64,000 nucleotides of DNA from Sinonovacula constricta (Eukaryota > Mollusca > Bivalvia > Cardiida > Solecurtidae), in the NCBI GenBank assembly GCA_007844125.1, contig CM017571.1:29523978-29587977 (forward strand), in the 5' to 3' direction. Of the stretch, positions 12,658-22,800 are shown one piece after another. Positions within the stretch are counted from its first letter, which is position 1. Every line of letters begins with the position of its first letter. The notes beneath the pieces are model-generated. The model was not told the DNA's origin. It ran no database searches and saw nothing but the letters and a program-made list of their open reading frames with translations. Both the position numbers and the translations under genes were made by a program.

Positions 12658-14403
12658 TTAATATGTATGATGTATGTAAGTGTAGTTGAATGTGTCATAT
12701 AACTACCAAAAACTTTGGCACAGTCTCTTTAAAGTAAAACAAGTATACATGCCATAACACATGGTATTTCTTTACTTAAACATGGAAGCTTTATGCGATT
12801 ACAAAAATATAAATTGTCTACAGGTTATGTGTGAATTCATTTCAAATGTTTATCCCTTATCATGCCACATTTTTATAAGTTACACAAAATGTAACATTAT
12901 TTGCTAACAAATACTTGCAAATATAACAAAGATATATTTTTAAGACAGCAAAGAATGCAGATCCTGATCAGACAGTTCAAGGGGGAGCTGGCTGATCTGA
13001 CTGCTACTTCTGTCAAAGTCTGGTCAATTCATGCTTAGCAGGCCTACATTAATGTGGGTGTGTTTAAAATGATTTTCATTAAATGTCACATTTAAGCAAG
13101 ATGAATAGCCTCATTTGAATGAAAACAGTTGGTGAATTACCTGTGCATTTACAGCCAGTCTTTCAGAATGTTGGCATGAATAATGTTTAGGACATCAAGT
13201 GAAAAAACACCTGAGCTATGAGACAGCCATAAGTCTGTGTATATGAAGATATGAAGAAAACATGGGAATCTTCTATTTCTCCCAGTTGGAATACTTGAAA
13301 GGTTTTATAAACAAAAAGTCAGCTAAAAATGCTTACCTTAAAGTTAGCAACTAAAATACTGTAGTATGGAGAACTAAAATATGTATAAAGGAAAATACAA
13401 ATGTCTTATATATTATATAAGAAATATGGGTGTTTTTTTTCTGGTTAATACCCCTTCAAAACTTGAAGAACCTCATTTAGAACATTAATATTTATGTCAT
13501 AATGTCATTCACTGTTTCTTTAAAATCACAAACAATATGCATCACTTCTTTTGACCTACACATATAATAAAGCATAATCATGAAGGTTTTTATGTAGCTT
13601 GTTATGTGTTGTATGTTTTTCACTCTACCTGTATGCATATCATTATTTATGCAAATGAGGCCATATTACATGCATGTAGCATAATATGCTGTTATATGAC
13701 TGTTATATGACTGATATCAGCAGATGGCCTTATTCCAACACTAGCAGCAAATCATAAAGTCAACAATAAATGGAACACAATTGTCCATTTGAAAGCCCTC
13801 AGCTTATTTAAAAGGCAGAAATATTAAATCGTCTGCCGAGCATCTCACCATGGGGGTTCAAGTATCAGCCTTGGGGTAATAATATAAAAACAAAACAAAA
13901 AATAACTTTTTATTGGGAATTTAGCTTTATGCATATGCATTACTCAAGCTGTAAATCAAAATGTCAACGGAAGATAAAACAAAAACACTCCAATGTACTC
14001 TCTTGAAAGGCAAGAAATACTTGAGTTTGGGGTATGAGCTAAGCTACCTTAGAATTTGTTTACAAACTTCCTAACAGTCATGAAATCAAGCTGTTAGGAA
14101 TACATAATGATAAGGGTTGATAAAAATATGCATGAATCTATTAACATATGATAGATTACAGTTTCAAACTGTAAATAAAAATGCACTATATTATGGGAAG
14201 ACTATGTAAATCATACTGCCTTTTGTTTTATTACCTTTTTACACAAATTCGCATTTTAAACTGAGAATTAATGAGATTTTTAAATCCTGACTTAAGTTAA
14301 ACACGATGAGATTGTTATAAATATTGCTTGTGTTCACAAGCTTTGGCTAGGTAATAGTAACAAATAGTTTATGTAGAAGTATACATAGCAAAAATATAAA
14401 TAG

Positions 14404-14551
14404 TAGAAGCAGTGGTTGTAGTAGTAGTAGTAGGAGGAGGAGGAGGAGGAGGAGGAGGAGGAGGGGGAGGTAGTAGAAGTATTATAATTAGTAGTAGTAC
14501 ATGAAGTAGTAGTAGCAGTAGTAGAAGAAGTAGAAGTAGTAGTAGTAGTAA

Positions 14552-14592
<41 letters not shown>

Positions 14593-14728
14593 AAAGAAAT
14601 AGTAGTAGCAGTAGTAGAAGAGGACAGAGGTAGAAGTAGTAGTAGTGGGAGTAGTAGTAGTAGTAGTAGTACTAGTAGCAGGAGCAGCAGCAGCAGCAGT
14701 AGTAGTTGTAGTAGTAGTAGTAGTAGTA

Positions 14729-14801
<73 letters not shown>

Positions 14802-14869
14802 AAGTAGTAGTAGTAGAAGAAATAGTAGTAGCAGTAGTAGTAGTAGTAGTAGCAGCAGCAGTAGTAGTT

Positions 14870-14912
<43 letters not shown>

Positions 14913-15055
14913 AAGAAGCAGTGGTAGAAGAGGTAGAAATAGTAATAGTAGTCATAGTGGTAGTAATTGTTGTAGTAGTAGTAGTAGTGGAAGTAGTAAC
15001 AGTAGTTCCAGAATGTCAGTAGTAACAGTTGTAAGTTGTAAACAGTAGCAAAATT
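14404..15055 (+). repeat. Long AGT/GTA trinucleotide microsatellite with GGA tract
   Basis: About 650 bp of AGT repeats with AGA, AGC and GGA interruptions; a pure GGA block lies at ~14431-14463. One plus frame reads poly-Val, another poly-Ser and the third TAG stops; the complement reads poly-Thr/Tyr. No gene is called. Confidence 0.97.
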
Positions 15056-15649
15056 AGCAGTAAAAAATAGTATTCCCAGTTGTAAAGCTATAAATGAATC
15101 GGTCCTTGGTTTTCGATTTTATTATGTAAGTTTGTATTCTACGTGACATTGAAACTGTCCCTTGGCTTAAATAATTCTATCTCATGAAAATATGGCACCC
15201 AACTGCACCTCTAAAAATCGTTATTCGCATTTGTAATCTAATTTATAAATAAGCAATACACATTTTGTAACAAGTGCCATTCGGCTTAACAGAATTAAAG
15301 CTTACCCGATCGTGCCGTTTCTTGTTAGAACTTTCCATATTTCTAACAAATATTCCTTTATCACACTCAACTTATATCCATAATTACAAGAATCACATAA
15401 TCCACACTTTGTTTACACTGTACAACTCACGTTGTGTTTTGGTCCGCCATTTTGAACGCGGGTAATGCACACTGTTTATATTGGGAACCAATTACATCAC
15501 TGTTATTAATCCAGGTAAAAAGTAACATTCGAAATGACCAAGACATACACTACTGGCTATGACACCTTAGTTATTTATTAGTCCGGCCAGAAATGAATGC
15601 CGTTCACTTTTATCCATGCCCAACAGAGAAGAATAATTAGCTATCACCT

Positions 15650-15730
15650 CCGCTTACCTGTACAACAAGTAGCGATAATAGGCTGTATGTCGGACACAAA
15701 TCTATTACATTCAAGCGTCGCGCTTACCTG
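15650..15730 (-). other. Two identical splice-donor-like decamers (CAG|GTAAGCG on minus)
   Basis: CGCTTACCTG on + at 15651-15660 and 15721-15730, exactly 70 bp apart, reads CAG|GTAAGCG on the minus strand, close to the ideal donor. They lie in a CpG-richer stretch with CCGCCATTTTG at 15444. They could be alternative first-exon donors of an unseen minus-strand transcript, but no downstream coding exon was found. Confidence 0.25.
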
Positions 15731-16083
15731 AGTCGTACCGGTGTCACAATTTAGGGTGACAAACTAAGGGAGGTAACTCAATTCAACGGCAGGTTTATCT
15801 GAGTTGTCTTTCTTCAGCTACTTTGCCTTTCCACAACTTTAAAGTCCAACACAAACCTATGCATTACCTCCACGACTGAAACTATTATTCTATGATTTAT
15901 CATCAAAACTAACTTTCTTTTGTACAAAAATGTGTTACTCACAAACTAATCGCGCAGTGAGATCCTTAACCCAGATCCATCCGTTTGCTGGTGTAAGTCA
16001 CTTACATGACTGTCAGTTCACTTTTACGCTCATCTTCATTACAATCAGTTTTTTGTTTCTTCGCTAAACTTGAACCTTGGGAG

Positions 16084-16130
16084 CAGGGGCGGATCCAGAA
16101 AATTTTGGTGTTGGGGTTATGAATCAAGTT
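16084..16130 (+). mobile_element. Solo DNA-transposon end (CAGGGGCGGATCCAG)
   Basis: CAGGGGCGGATCCAGAAAAT is a terminal sequence I associate with hAT-type elements in invertebrates. No inverse partner was found in the window, so only one end is called. Confidence 0.4.
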
Positions 16131-17335
16131 CCATTCAACTTTGGCGCAGTAAATACTGGATATACATACATGGTTAGGGACCTTAACTTCGACCTATAGA
16201 AGGAAACAGACAAAATTTATTTTAAAAACTTAGTATTTTTTAAGCTTACATATATGTGTTTTCACAACTTTACTCTTTTACCTGGTTGGCGGGGGTATGC
16301 ATCCCCATTTCATACAGAAAAAGTTAAACCCACGGACACTTCGAGTGCTCAAGTTTACAATTTATTACTACTCGCCGTGCATGAAATACATGCAACAAAA
16401 TGCGCACAATAATTTGAAAAAAAAAAATAATGAACGCACAAAAAAGACAAATTAATAGCATAAGAAGAAAATATTAGGCAGCGTGGAAAACATTTAGAAA
16501 AAAAAAATGTTGTTTTCGACTTTGACCAGTCCCTTCATATGCGAGTTTATGGTCCTACAATCGCCCATTATGATTACATAATTATTGGCGATATTGAAAT
16601 GTATTGATTACCTCAGAATAAAATGTATATATTACATAAAGTGGAAATTAGTTGGAATTTTCAGGCGGTGTAAAGACCACATCTAGAACTACATTTTATT
16701 CACCCTTAAGCAGTCCGATGGAAATCTTAAACCACTTTTACATGTCCACATTCTGGCTCAGCTGCCGTGAAGCAATTATCCAGATTTGCTATTACAAAAA
16801 TGCAATTTAAACAGATTTCTTACTACACTTCTGGCAATAATTCTTTAAGAAACGCACATAATTGTTCATCTAGATAACGTAACAGATTGGTTCGCATGAG
16901 TCTTGGTGAAAAACACCGCACGTCGAAATGAGGTTTACAAAGTCTGCAGTAAGATTAAGACCATCTATATTCAGAAAAAAACAAGGAACGAAAAACAAAA
17001 CAAAACACGCAAAATACAACAGCAACAAAACAACAACATAACACAACCAACAAACAAAAACGAGGTAGAGTTTGGATACACCGGTGTCCGTCACTGCAGT
17101 CCCAACGAGGGTATGGCCGCTGACTGGTCCTAATTGAATCTCTGTTTGTTCCGGGTGCATCTGGTCGTTCTGGTACTTAAACCCGCCCCCTCGACAACAT
17201 CACCAGTAAACGGCTAATGTATCTCTCGATATTCATACAGTTTCTCCTTTACAAAAATGACCTTCTTATTGCTGGATCTGGCAAATCTCGGGGATATAAC
17301 TTCCATCGCATATTTGCTTTATTTCATTAATTTTA

Positions 17336-17340
<5 letters not shown>

Positions 17341-17415
<75 letters not shown>
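17341..17415 (+). repeat. TA dinucleotide microsatellite (~75 bp)
   Basis: Uninterrupted TA, able to form a cruciform. Confidence 0.98.
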
Positions 17416-17418
<3 letters not shown>

Positions 17419-17668
17419 GATCAATTTGTAGTTCTTTTATTTGTTTTGCACGTCATGGGTAATATCTTAAATTCGCACCTGTTTTGCAATGTTCACTTCT
17501 TGTATGTTCTGCATAACCGCTTTGTTATTCCAGGCAGAAATATGTAGTTACTACTCAGAGAAACATGCGACGTCAGGGATTGAAAGTTGTCCGCTAGCGC
17601 TATCTTAAATGCTTGGAAACTGAAGTTGACAAGTTCGTCCGAACTGGAAAGTTAATACCCCACCTCCA

Positions 17669-17685
17669 CCCCCCCCCCCCCCCCC
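17669..17685 (+). repeat. Poly-C tract (17 bases)
   Basis: Homopolymer C followed by GCGG; its length is prone to sequencing error. Confidence 0.9.
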
Positions 17686-18291
17686 GCGGTGCCAATATTT
17701 AAAAGCATATTACGCGACTAAAAAATGGTTAAAAAGGCAACAAAAATATAATTACATTTATTTTTTATATAAAATTGAGAAAAATACAAAGAACGCTTTA
17801 AAATGTGGCTTCTCGTACAACTTTAGTGTTAACTTTGTGCTTAAGATTTGAAGTGGTGAACAGAACCATCGAGCATCTTTGAGTAGGTAATAGTATTGCG
17901 ATGATTTTTTAAACCCCAATCTTGACAGTTGTAGACAAAATTGTGCCTATACATCAAGGCCTGAAACATAATCAGCATAAGAATTACTTACAGATGGTAC
18001 AAACTGCCGTATATTTTGTTTTGTTTATTTAGTTTTCATTTCTCTCCACATAATAATGCACAAATAATTATAACTATCATGCTGAGTTATCCACCACCAG
18101 TTCTTACAAGTCACGATTCATAGCTAATGCCAGCTCTAGCACCGCCACTCACATATCGTACCACTTCACTTACTTCTTGCCTCATAGCAGTTCGTTATCA
18201 CGTTGTTAAAAACTGTGAAAAGGTGTATGAAAATTCAGGAATTAACATTTGTTTGTCTATTTAAAATTCTTCAGAAGTCTTACACAACTTT

Positions 18292-18294
<3 letters not shown>

Positions 18295-18332
<38 letters not shown>
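18295..18332 (+). repeat. GA dinucleotide microsatellite (~38 bp)
   Basis: Uninterrupted GA. It creates apparent Arg/Glu or Leu/Ser frames that are not genes. Confidence 0.98.
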
Positions 18333-18335
<3 letters not shown>

Positions 18336-19381
18336 GAACTACTACACAAAAATCGTTGATAATCAATGCAAATAACTTGGAAGATGTAATAAGATGAAAC
18401 TGAGCAACCAGAGTCCAGTGTCCATCAAAGAAAATACACGCAACAATGCTTATATGATGAATTAAATTACAACATAGATTACATACACGAGATTTTTTTG
18501 CCATCCTGCATTTTAGGGAACTGTTTTATACAAGTTAAAGAAAATCAATGGTCTCAGTAACATTTGGCCACTTTACAAAACTTATCAGAAAATTTACTGT
18601 TGATGGTTACAACCCGCGAATCCTTCGTTGTATTGCATTGCTTGCAATTGACATTTTTACAGTCAAGAACTTGCGTTGTTTTTAAATTACACGATGACCG
18701 GACATGTCGTTGAGACTATATTAAAACAGTGACTTAAAGCCATAACTGGACAGTCACTGATGTAGTTTTTGTCTCTCCAGTAGGTGAGACAACTTCAGCA
18801 GTCTCTATGCTCTTTACGTGAGATGTAGATATAACATCGGGATTGTTTGTACCTTTAGGTTAGACGTCACTTAATATGTTTGTTTTATATTCTATAGTGA
18901 TTTTGGCATTAAATTACCTATTTTGAAGATAACTTTAATCTTTGGGTGTCAAAAGGAAGCTGAAACTATCTAGAATTCAAAGAAAGCAAAAGTCTTCAAC
19001 CCCTATGCACAGTAATGGAATGATCCACTTTTACGGGAAGTACATATTTCATTAAAATTTGGCAGTTACCGAGTGGCAATTAGGCGGTATGCTCAGTCTA
19101 TGAAGCTGAACCTTCTCACAAGTTGCAAACGTTGCCTTATTTCTGGGTCTTTCTGATAAACAATAAATAGCTCGTTTTACCTATATATGGTTATGAGGGT
19201 CCATCAAACCTTGGTCATGGTGCAATTTGTTTCCATCTTTTCGCGATTCAAGAACAAATTAATTTAGTGTCATGTAACCTTGAGCCACACACCATGGATT
19301 GCATCAGAAAATAGATTCGGGGGAAATCCATTACGTTTGTTTCTAAAATAAGCAACGGAAGTTGAACTGTCAAACGAGTAG

Positions 19382-19434
19382 CCAATCAGAACATCAGGTG
19401 TTCATTTACGTCAAACCAACCAGGGAACGCCACA
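19382..19434 (+). promoter_or_regulatory. XBP1: Candidate XBP1 proximal promoter: CCAAT box, CRE/UPRE-like and ERSE-like sites
   Basis: CCAAT lies at 19382-19386, TTACGTCA (reverse TGACGTAA, the ATF6/XBP1/CREB type of core) at 19406-19413, and CCAAC-N9-CCACA at 19416-19434. The last differs from the ER-stress element CCAAT-N9-CCACG in one base of each half. Their position 130-180 bp before the start codon fits a UPR-responsive promoter, as known for vertebrate XBP1. The match is degenerate and no start site is mapped. Confidence 0.45.
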
Positions 19435-19460
19435 TCAGCTTTTGTCATATCGACTGAGAA

Positions 19461-19559
19461 ATGAACACGTAAAGATGAAAAGTTGACGATTGAATCGCAA
19501 ATTTCTCACCGCGGACGGCGGAAAATCAACCAATGGTGCGGTATCGACCTGAAGCATAG
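19461..19559 (+). promoter_or_regulatory. Three short upstream ORFs in the XBP1 leader
   Basis: ATG-initiated mini-ORFs lie at 19461-19472 (MNT), 19475-19486 (MKS) and 19533-19559 (MVRYRPEA). The last stop is 4 nt before the main ATG at 19564. If the transcript begins upstream of 19461, they would limit translation of the main frame. The transcription start is unknown, so this is conditional. Confidence 0.5.
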
Positions 19560-19563
19560 TAAA

Positions 19564-19742
19564 ATGAATTCACAGCAGCAACAAACGATCGTGATACGGA
19601 CATTGTCTACGAAATTGCCCACAACATTGACAGTGACTCCACAAGAAAACAAAATGTTGGAGGATTTGTATGGCGATGGTGAAGCGCCCCGGAAACGGAG
19701 ACGCCTCACTCATCTGTCACAAGAGGAGAAAATGATGCGAAG
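19564..19742 (+). CDS. XBP1: XBP1 coding exon 1
   Basis: Encodes residues 1-59 plus two bases of codon 60. The Gln-rich N-terminus is variable in the family; the exon ends inside the basic region (RLTHLSQEEKMMR). The donor at 19743 reads GTAAAT. Joining to 20144 restores the conserved run RRKLKNR, which fixes the junction. Confidence 0.95.
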
Positions 19743-21717
19743 GTAAATCAACTTTACTGTCGCTATTTTTTCTTGTTCATTTAATCACAGTCATAAGAAT
19801 CGGTAAATCATAAAGCAAACATGCCGTTACATGGTGTGCAGCACACAACATTCAATCTACCATATGTTATGTAACTTGTATCTGGAATGTTCGTTTACTA
19901 GAACTTGCTTGTCTAGATGATATTTCCTATGTCTTAAATACTGCGTGCAATTGGCAAGTTGCTGGTAATATTATATTTTGGCAGTTAATTTGTTCTGCTG
20001 TATTTGAACCAACCATCACTGAATAAAAAACAATAAAAATTACAACCTGTGATGTGACCTACTTAAATGTTAAGTGCTGCTTACTAGCCCATGGTAAAAA
20101 GATGGTAATGTTATTTATATTTCTGACTTCTATATCCTTACAGAAAGCTGAAGAACAGAGTTGCAGCACAGACAGCTCGTGATCGAAAGAAATCTCTGAT
20201 GTCCGATCTCGAATTGAAAGTGATGGAGCTCGAGCGAGAGAACAGAAAACTAATGATGGAAAACTCTACACTTAAGGCTGAGACTGGAACATTGGCCAAT
20301 GAGAATGAGACACTTAAAGGACAGCTGGCGAGGATTGGACTTTCGTCCGTCAAGTCAGAGACAGGGGATGGATCAGCAGTATCCACTGACCTTCTGCAGC
20401 AAGGAACAACCCTGCCTCTGACTTGTTGGATGATGCCCTCCGCACTCTCAGTGCTGACATTAAGGTGTGTAAAGATCCCAAATCATTTTCTGGCCTACAT
20501 AGTAGTTAGTAGGGATTATCTAGTTCAGGACTTAAATCTCTTTAAGATGAAACCCATTTCCTCTTTTTTAGTTTAAAGTATTCTTTCTATTTGTCAAGTT
20601 ATTATCAGCAGTAAGCTGACTTGTTGACATCTGGCAACCGAACCTTCTGTTTGGTGACAACAATTCATGGTGTTTTGTAAGTTACAAATCTTCTGTTTGG
20701 TGACAATAATTCATGGTGTTTTGTAAGTTAATTTAACCTATATCATAGAAATTGAAGCTGAACTAATCTTGATGTTCTCTTTCTCCCTTTCAGCCTGACA
20801 ATTATGTTAGCCTCCTCCGGCCGACCCAGCCATCCCAGCAACTCAGTGACGCCAATGTCTCTACAGTCCAGCTCAGCTCCCTGCCTGGACACTCCTTCCT
20901 CATACACGACCATGAAGAGGAAGTGGTGGGGCCCACAACAACAGAGCTGGAATCCTTCAATGAACTGATTCAGTTTGACCATGTTTATTACAAAACCCAG
21001 CCCACAGTGCATTTAACCCCCAGGAGTGAAAAGGTTCAAATCAAGACTCTACCAAGTGTGAAACCCTCAACAAAAACTGTGATTCTCTGCCCGAGCACAC
21101 AGAAGGTAAAGACTATTGATGATAATAAGAATTTGAAGAATGTAAAGATTATTATCACCACAGATACAAGCAATATGAGCAATTCATCTGTGAACAACAA
21201 CACAAATATGCCTGTGCTATTGGACACAAACGTGTTGCCCAGTTCCAAAACTGAAGTGAATACCATGGAGTCTCCCATTGACCTCGACATTGACGGAGCT
21301 CTGATTGAACTTAATGACGAGACTTCGGTGGCTGATGATTTGAACTTTGATCTCCTGGATGATCTTGAAAGCATTCTGCAAGCAGATTGTGATGATCTGT
21401 CAAATCCTGACATCACTGACTTACAGCCACAAATAATAGAAACTCCATGCACAGACTTTAGCAGTAAGAAACGGAAACATGACGAGCTTGAAAACATTGT
21501 AGATTGTCCCTCTGTGGGTTCTCCAGTTATCTCAGAGTCAGGGTACTCAAGTGATTCCTCCATTACCACCTCTCCAAATATGGTCCCGTCTCCTTACAGT
21601 TGCAACAGTCTGTCATCACCACGTTACGAGTCAGAGTCATTAATGGATGATGAAACTCCTTTTGGGGAAACTTTATGGGAGGAATCCTTTACTGAGCTGT
21701 TCCCAGATTTGTTGTAA
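19564..21717 (+). CDS. XBP1: XBP1, bZIP transcription factor of the unfolded-protein response (3 exons plus IRE1 intron)
   Basis: Exons 19564-19742, 20144-20464 and 20794-21717 have GT/AG borders. After removal of a 20-nt IRE1 intron (20377-20396) they encode XBP1s of 467 aa; without removal they encode XBP1u of 224 aa. Residues 43-76 are the basic region (RKRRRLTHLS, then NRVAAQTARDRKK), near-identical to vertebrate XBP1, followed by a leucine zipper to about residue 121. The spliced C-terminus has TELESFNELIQFDHVYY and ends ESFTELFPDLL, matching the family's conserved blocks (human NELIRFDHIY and ANELFPQL). The start is the first ATG giving this frame; it has A at -3. Known role: IRE1 excises the small intron during ER stress, and XBP1s then activates ER chaperone, ERAD and lipid genes in the nucleus. 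AATAAA follows at 21751. The gene converges with PHETA. Identification is very secure. Confidence 0.97.
20144..20464 (+). CDS. XBP1: XBP1 exon 2 (basic region, zipper, IRE1 intron)
   Basis: The acceptor is TTACAG and the donor GTGTGT at 20465. It encodes KLKNRVAAQTARDRKK and the leucine zipper, then holds the IRE1-processed hairpins at 20369-20404. Downstream of the hairpins both frames are open: the spliced frame reads ...DLLDDALRTLSADIK and the unspliced frame ...MMPSALSVLTL. Dual-frame openness through this stretch is the family hallmark. Confidence 0.95.
20369..20404 (+). promoter_or_regulatory. XBP1: IRE1 recognition twin stem-loops and 20-nt unconventional intron of XBP1
   Basis: Hairpin 1 has stem 20369-20373 (TGGAT) paired with 20381-20385 (ATCCA) around loop CAGCAGT. 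Hairpin 2 has stem 20390-20393 (CCTT) paired with 20401-20404 (AAGG) around loop CTGCAGC. Both seven-base loops fit the IRE1 consensus CNG|CNGN. Cleavage after 20376 and 20396 removes 20 nt and moves reading into the XBP1s frame, which is then open to 21717. Only 4 nt separate the two hairpins. IRE1 cleavage and RtcB ligation are known for the family; their use here is inferred. Confidence 0.93.
20643..20730 (+). repeat. Tandem duplication in XBP1 intron 2
   Basis: Two ~46-bp copies of a segment containing CTTCTGTTTGGTGACAA and ending TGTTTTGTAAGTTA lie side by side. Both keep a GTAAGT sequence (a cryptic donor), but no coding consequence is visible. Confidence 0.75.
20794..21717 (+). CDS. 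XBP1: XBP1 exon 3 (XBP1s transactivation domain; XBP1u tail overlaps)
   Basis: The acceptor is CTTTCAG. In the spliced frame it opens PDNYVSLLRPTQPS and runs to the TAA at 21715-21717. In the unspliced frame the same exon is read to TGA at 20966-20968, giving the XBP1u tail. The spliced product is rich in Asp, Ser and Thr, as expected of an activation domain, and ends with the conserved ELFPDLL. Confidence 0.95.
   Translation, partial: PDNYVSLLRPTQPSQQLSDANVSTVQLSSLPGHSFLIHDHEEEVVGPTTTELESFNELIQFDHVYYKTQPTVHLTPRSEKVQIKTLPSVKPSTKTVILCPSTQKVKTIDDNKNLKNVKIIITTDTSNMSNSSVNNNTNMPVLLDTNVLPSSKTEVNTMESPIDLDIDGALIELNDETSVADDLNFDLLDDLESILQADCDDLSNPDITDLQPQIIETPCTDFSSKKRKHDELENIVDCPSVGSPVISESGYSSDSSITTSPNMVPSPYSCNSLSSPRYESESLMDDETPFGETLWEESFTELFPDLL
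20901..20968 (+). promoter_or_regulatory. XBP1: XBP1u C-terminal translational-pause peptide region
   Basis: Read in the unspliced frame, residues ~205-224 end WWGPQQQSWNPSMN followed by TGA at 20966-20968. Mammalian XBP1u ends in a pause peptide closing WGRHQPSWKPLMN. The shared pattern is WG, a Q two residues before SW, then P and a terminal MN. In mammals this peptide stalls the ribosome so that the hydrophobic region can bring the mRNA to the ER membrane. The same role here is inferred. Confidence 0.8.
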
Positions 21718-22589
21718 ATTGAAATTGTTTTAATTGGTTATGTAAATGTAAATAAATTGTTAAATATTGTTATTGTTTTGAAGATTTTAATGTCACAAAT
21801 TAGCTAAAAGGGTGACAGGTTGCTCTTAAAGTAAAAATAAAGAAGCTGTCAGACATTGTTAAAATTATTTGTTCCCATGTAATACTTTCTTTCTTTTTTT
21901 CAAAAACCTTGTGCAATTACTTATTTTCATCTTTGACTGATCATTTGATAGTTTATATTGGTTTAAATTGAAATTTGCCATAAAATGTCATTTCCTTTCA
22001 AATCAAATCTGTGCAATGTTACCTCTTGACGTCCTTTTGGTTACTGTATCATTTGTAATTAACAGACCTCTACATTGGAAAAGAAATTCTGATACTCTAT
22101 ATAATTAAAGCTTGATCACTTTTATCTCTACCAAACCTTATACAGTTAGTGCTCATTGAAATTGTCTCACTGAAACGATTCTAGTGAGCACTTCAAGTTA
22201 AGATTTTGGATGAGAAGTAAATAAGCATCAGACAAAACTTTTCTGGGGTTCTGAATATGATGCAGTTATCATGATGTGGAGGGTGGTGAGTGTCGGGACC
22301 AGCAGGCAATCTTCTAATGTATTCTGTATATAGCTCAACCCATCATCTTGTTATATATCAATCTTGGTGATTATTAATATGACAAGCCTTATTTGTGATG
22401 TAAATATAGTGAAAACAGAGAGTATGCAGTTGTTCTTGATTTATTCCCATAAAATATGTTTATTTATATCATGTCTTAAAAATCTTCATTTAAGGTTGTG
22501 TCAGACGGTTTGGACCAATTTTTCTTTGGTGATTATGCTAACAAATTATTGTTGTCTGTAAAGATCTCATGAAATGCTGTTAATTGGTG

Positions 22590-22800
22590 CACTGCCTGCC
22601 TGTGAAAAGTAAAGCATAACACCTCACTTGTCATTGCAAAATGGTATCTTTTATCCACACTGCACCGTTAACTATTTTTAAACTAAGATAACCACATGAC
22701 AACTTAAGTTGAAATCCTGTTATATGATTATTCAGATGTAAGATGTAACGTGTATTAGATAATATGCAAACTGTTAGATGCCACCTTTAAACAATTTTTG
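22590..22800. repeat. Old dispersed repeat, family D2
   Basis: AGTAAAGCATAACACC, TTTTTAAACTAAGATAACCA, TTATATGATTATTCAGATG and GCAAACTGTTAGATGCCACC match 6360-6760 in order. It lies just downstream of XBP1. Confidence 0.55.

Larger units (their letters stand above)
3936..14400. other. Non-coding intergenic DNA with scattered repeats
   Basis: Outside the listed tandem duplications, SINEs and dispersed repeats nothing coding is recognised. 10440-10830 is less AT-rich than its surroundings but has no convincing frame. Confidence 0.55.
15056..19380. other. Intergenic region upstream of XBP1
   Basis: Holds the donor-like decamers, one transposon end and the TA, GA and poly-C tracts listed separately. 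The 76- to 96-codon open frames at 16.9-17.2 kb overlap each other on opposite strands and have no family resemblance, so they are not called. Confidence 0.55.

Noticed and set aside
14488..15022. Poly-Thr/Tyr and poly-Val proteins
   Set aside because: They are frames of a trinucleotide microsatellite.
16870..17160. 96-codon minus frame with a hydrophobic Leu/Val/Phe stretch
   Set aside because: The hydrophobic part comes from A/C-rich plus-strand DNA (AACAAAACA runs); there is no family resemblance.
19483..19563. XBP1 start upstream at 19483
   Set aside because: The upstream extension would need a TTG start; the in-frame ATG at 19564 has A at -3 and gives an N-terminus typical for the family.
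21036..21569. 177-codon minus frame
   Set aside because: It is the complement of XBP1 exon 3, whose coding on the plus strand is secure.
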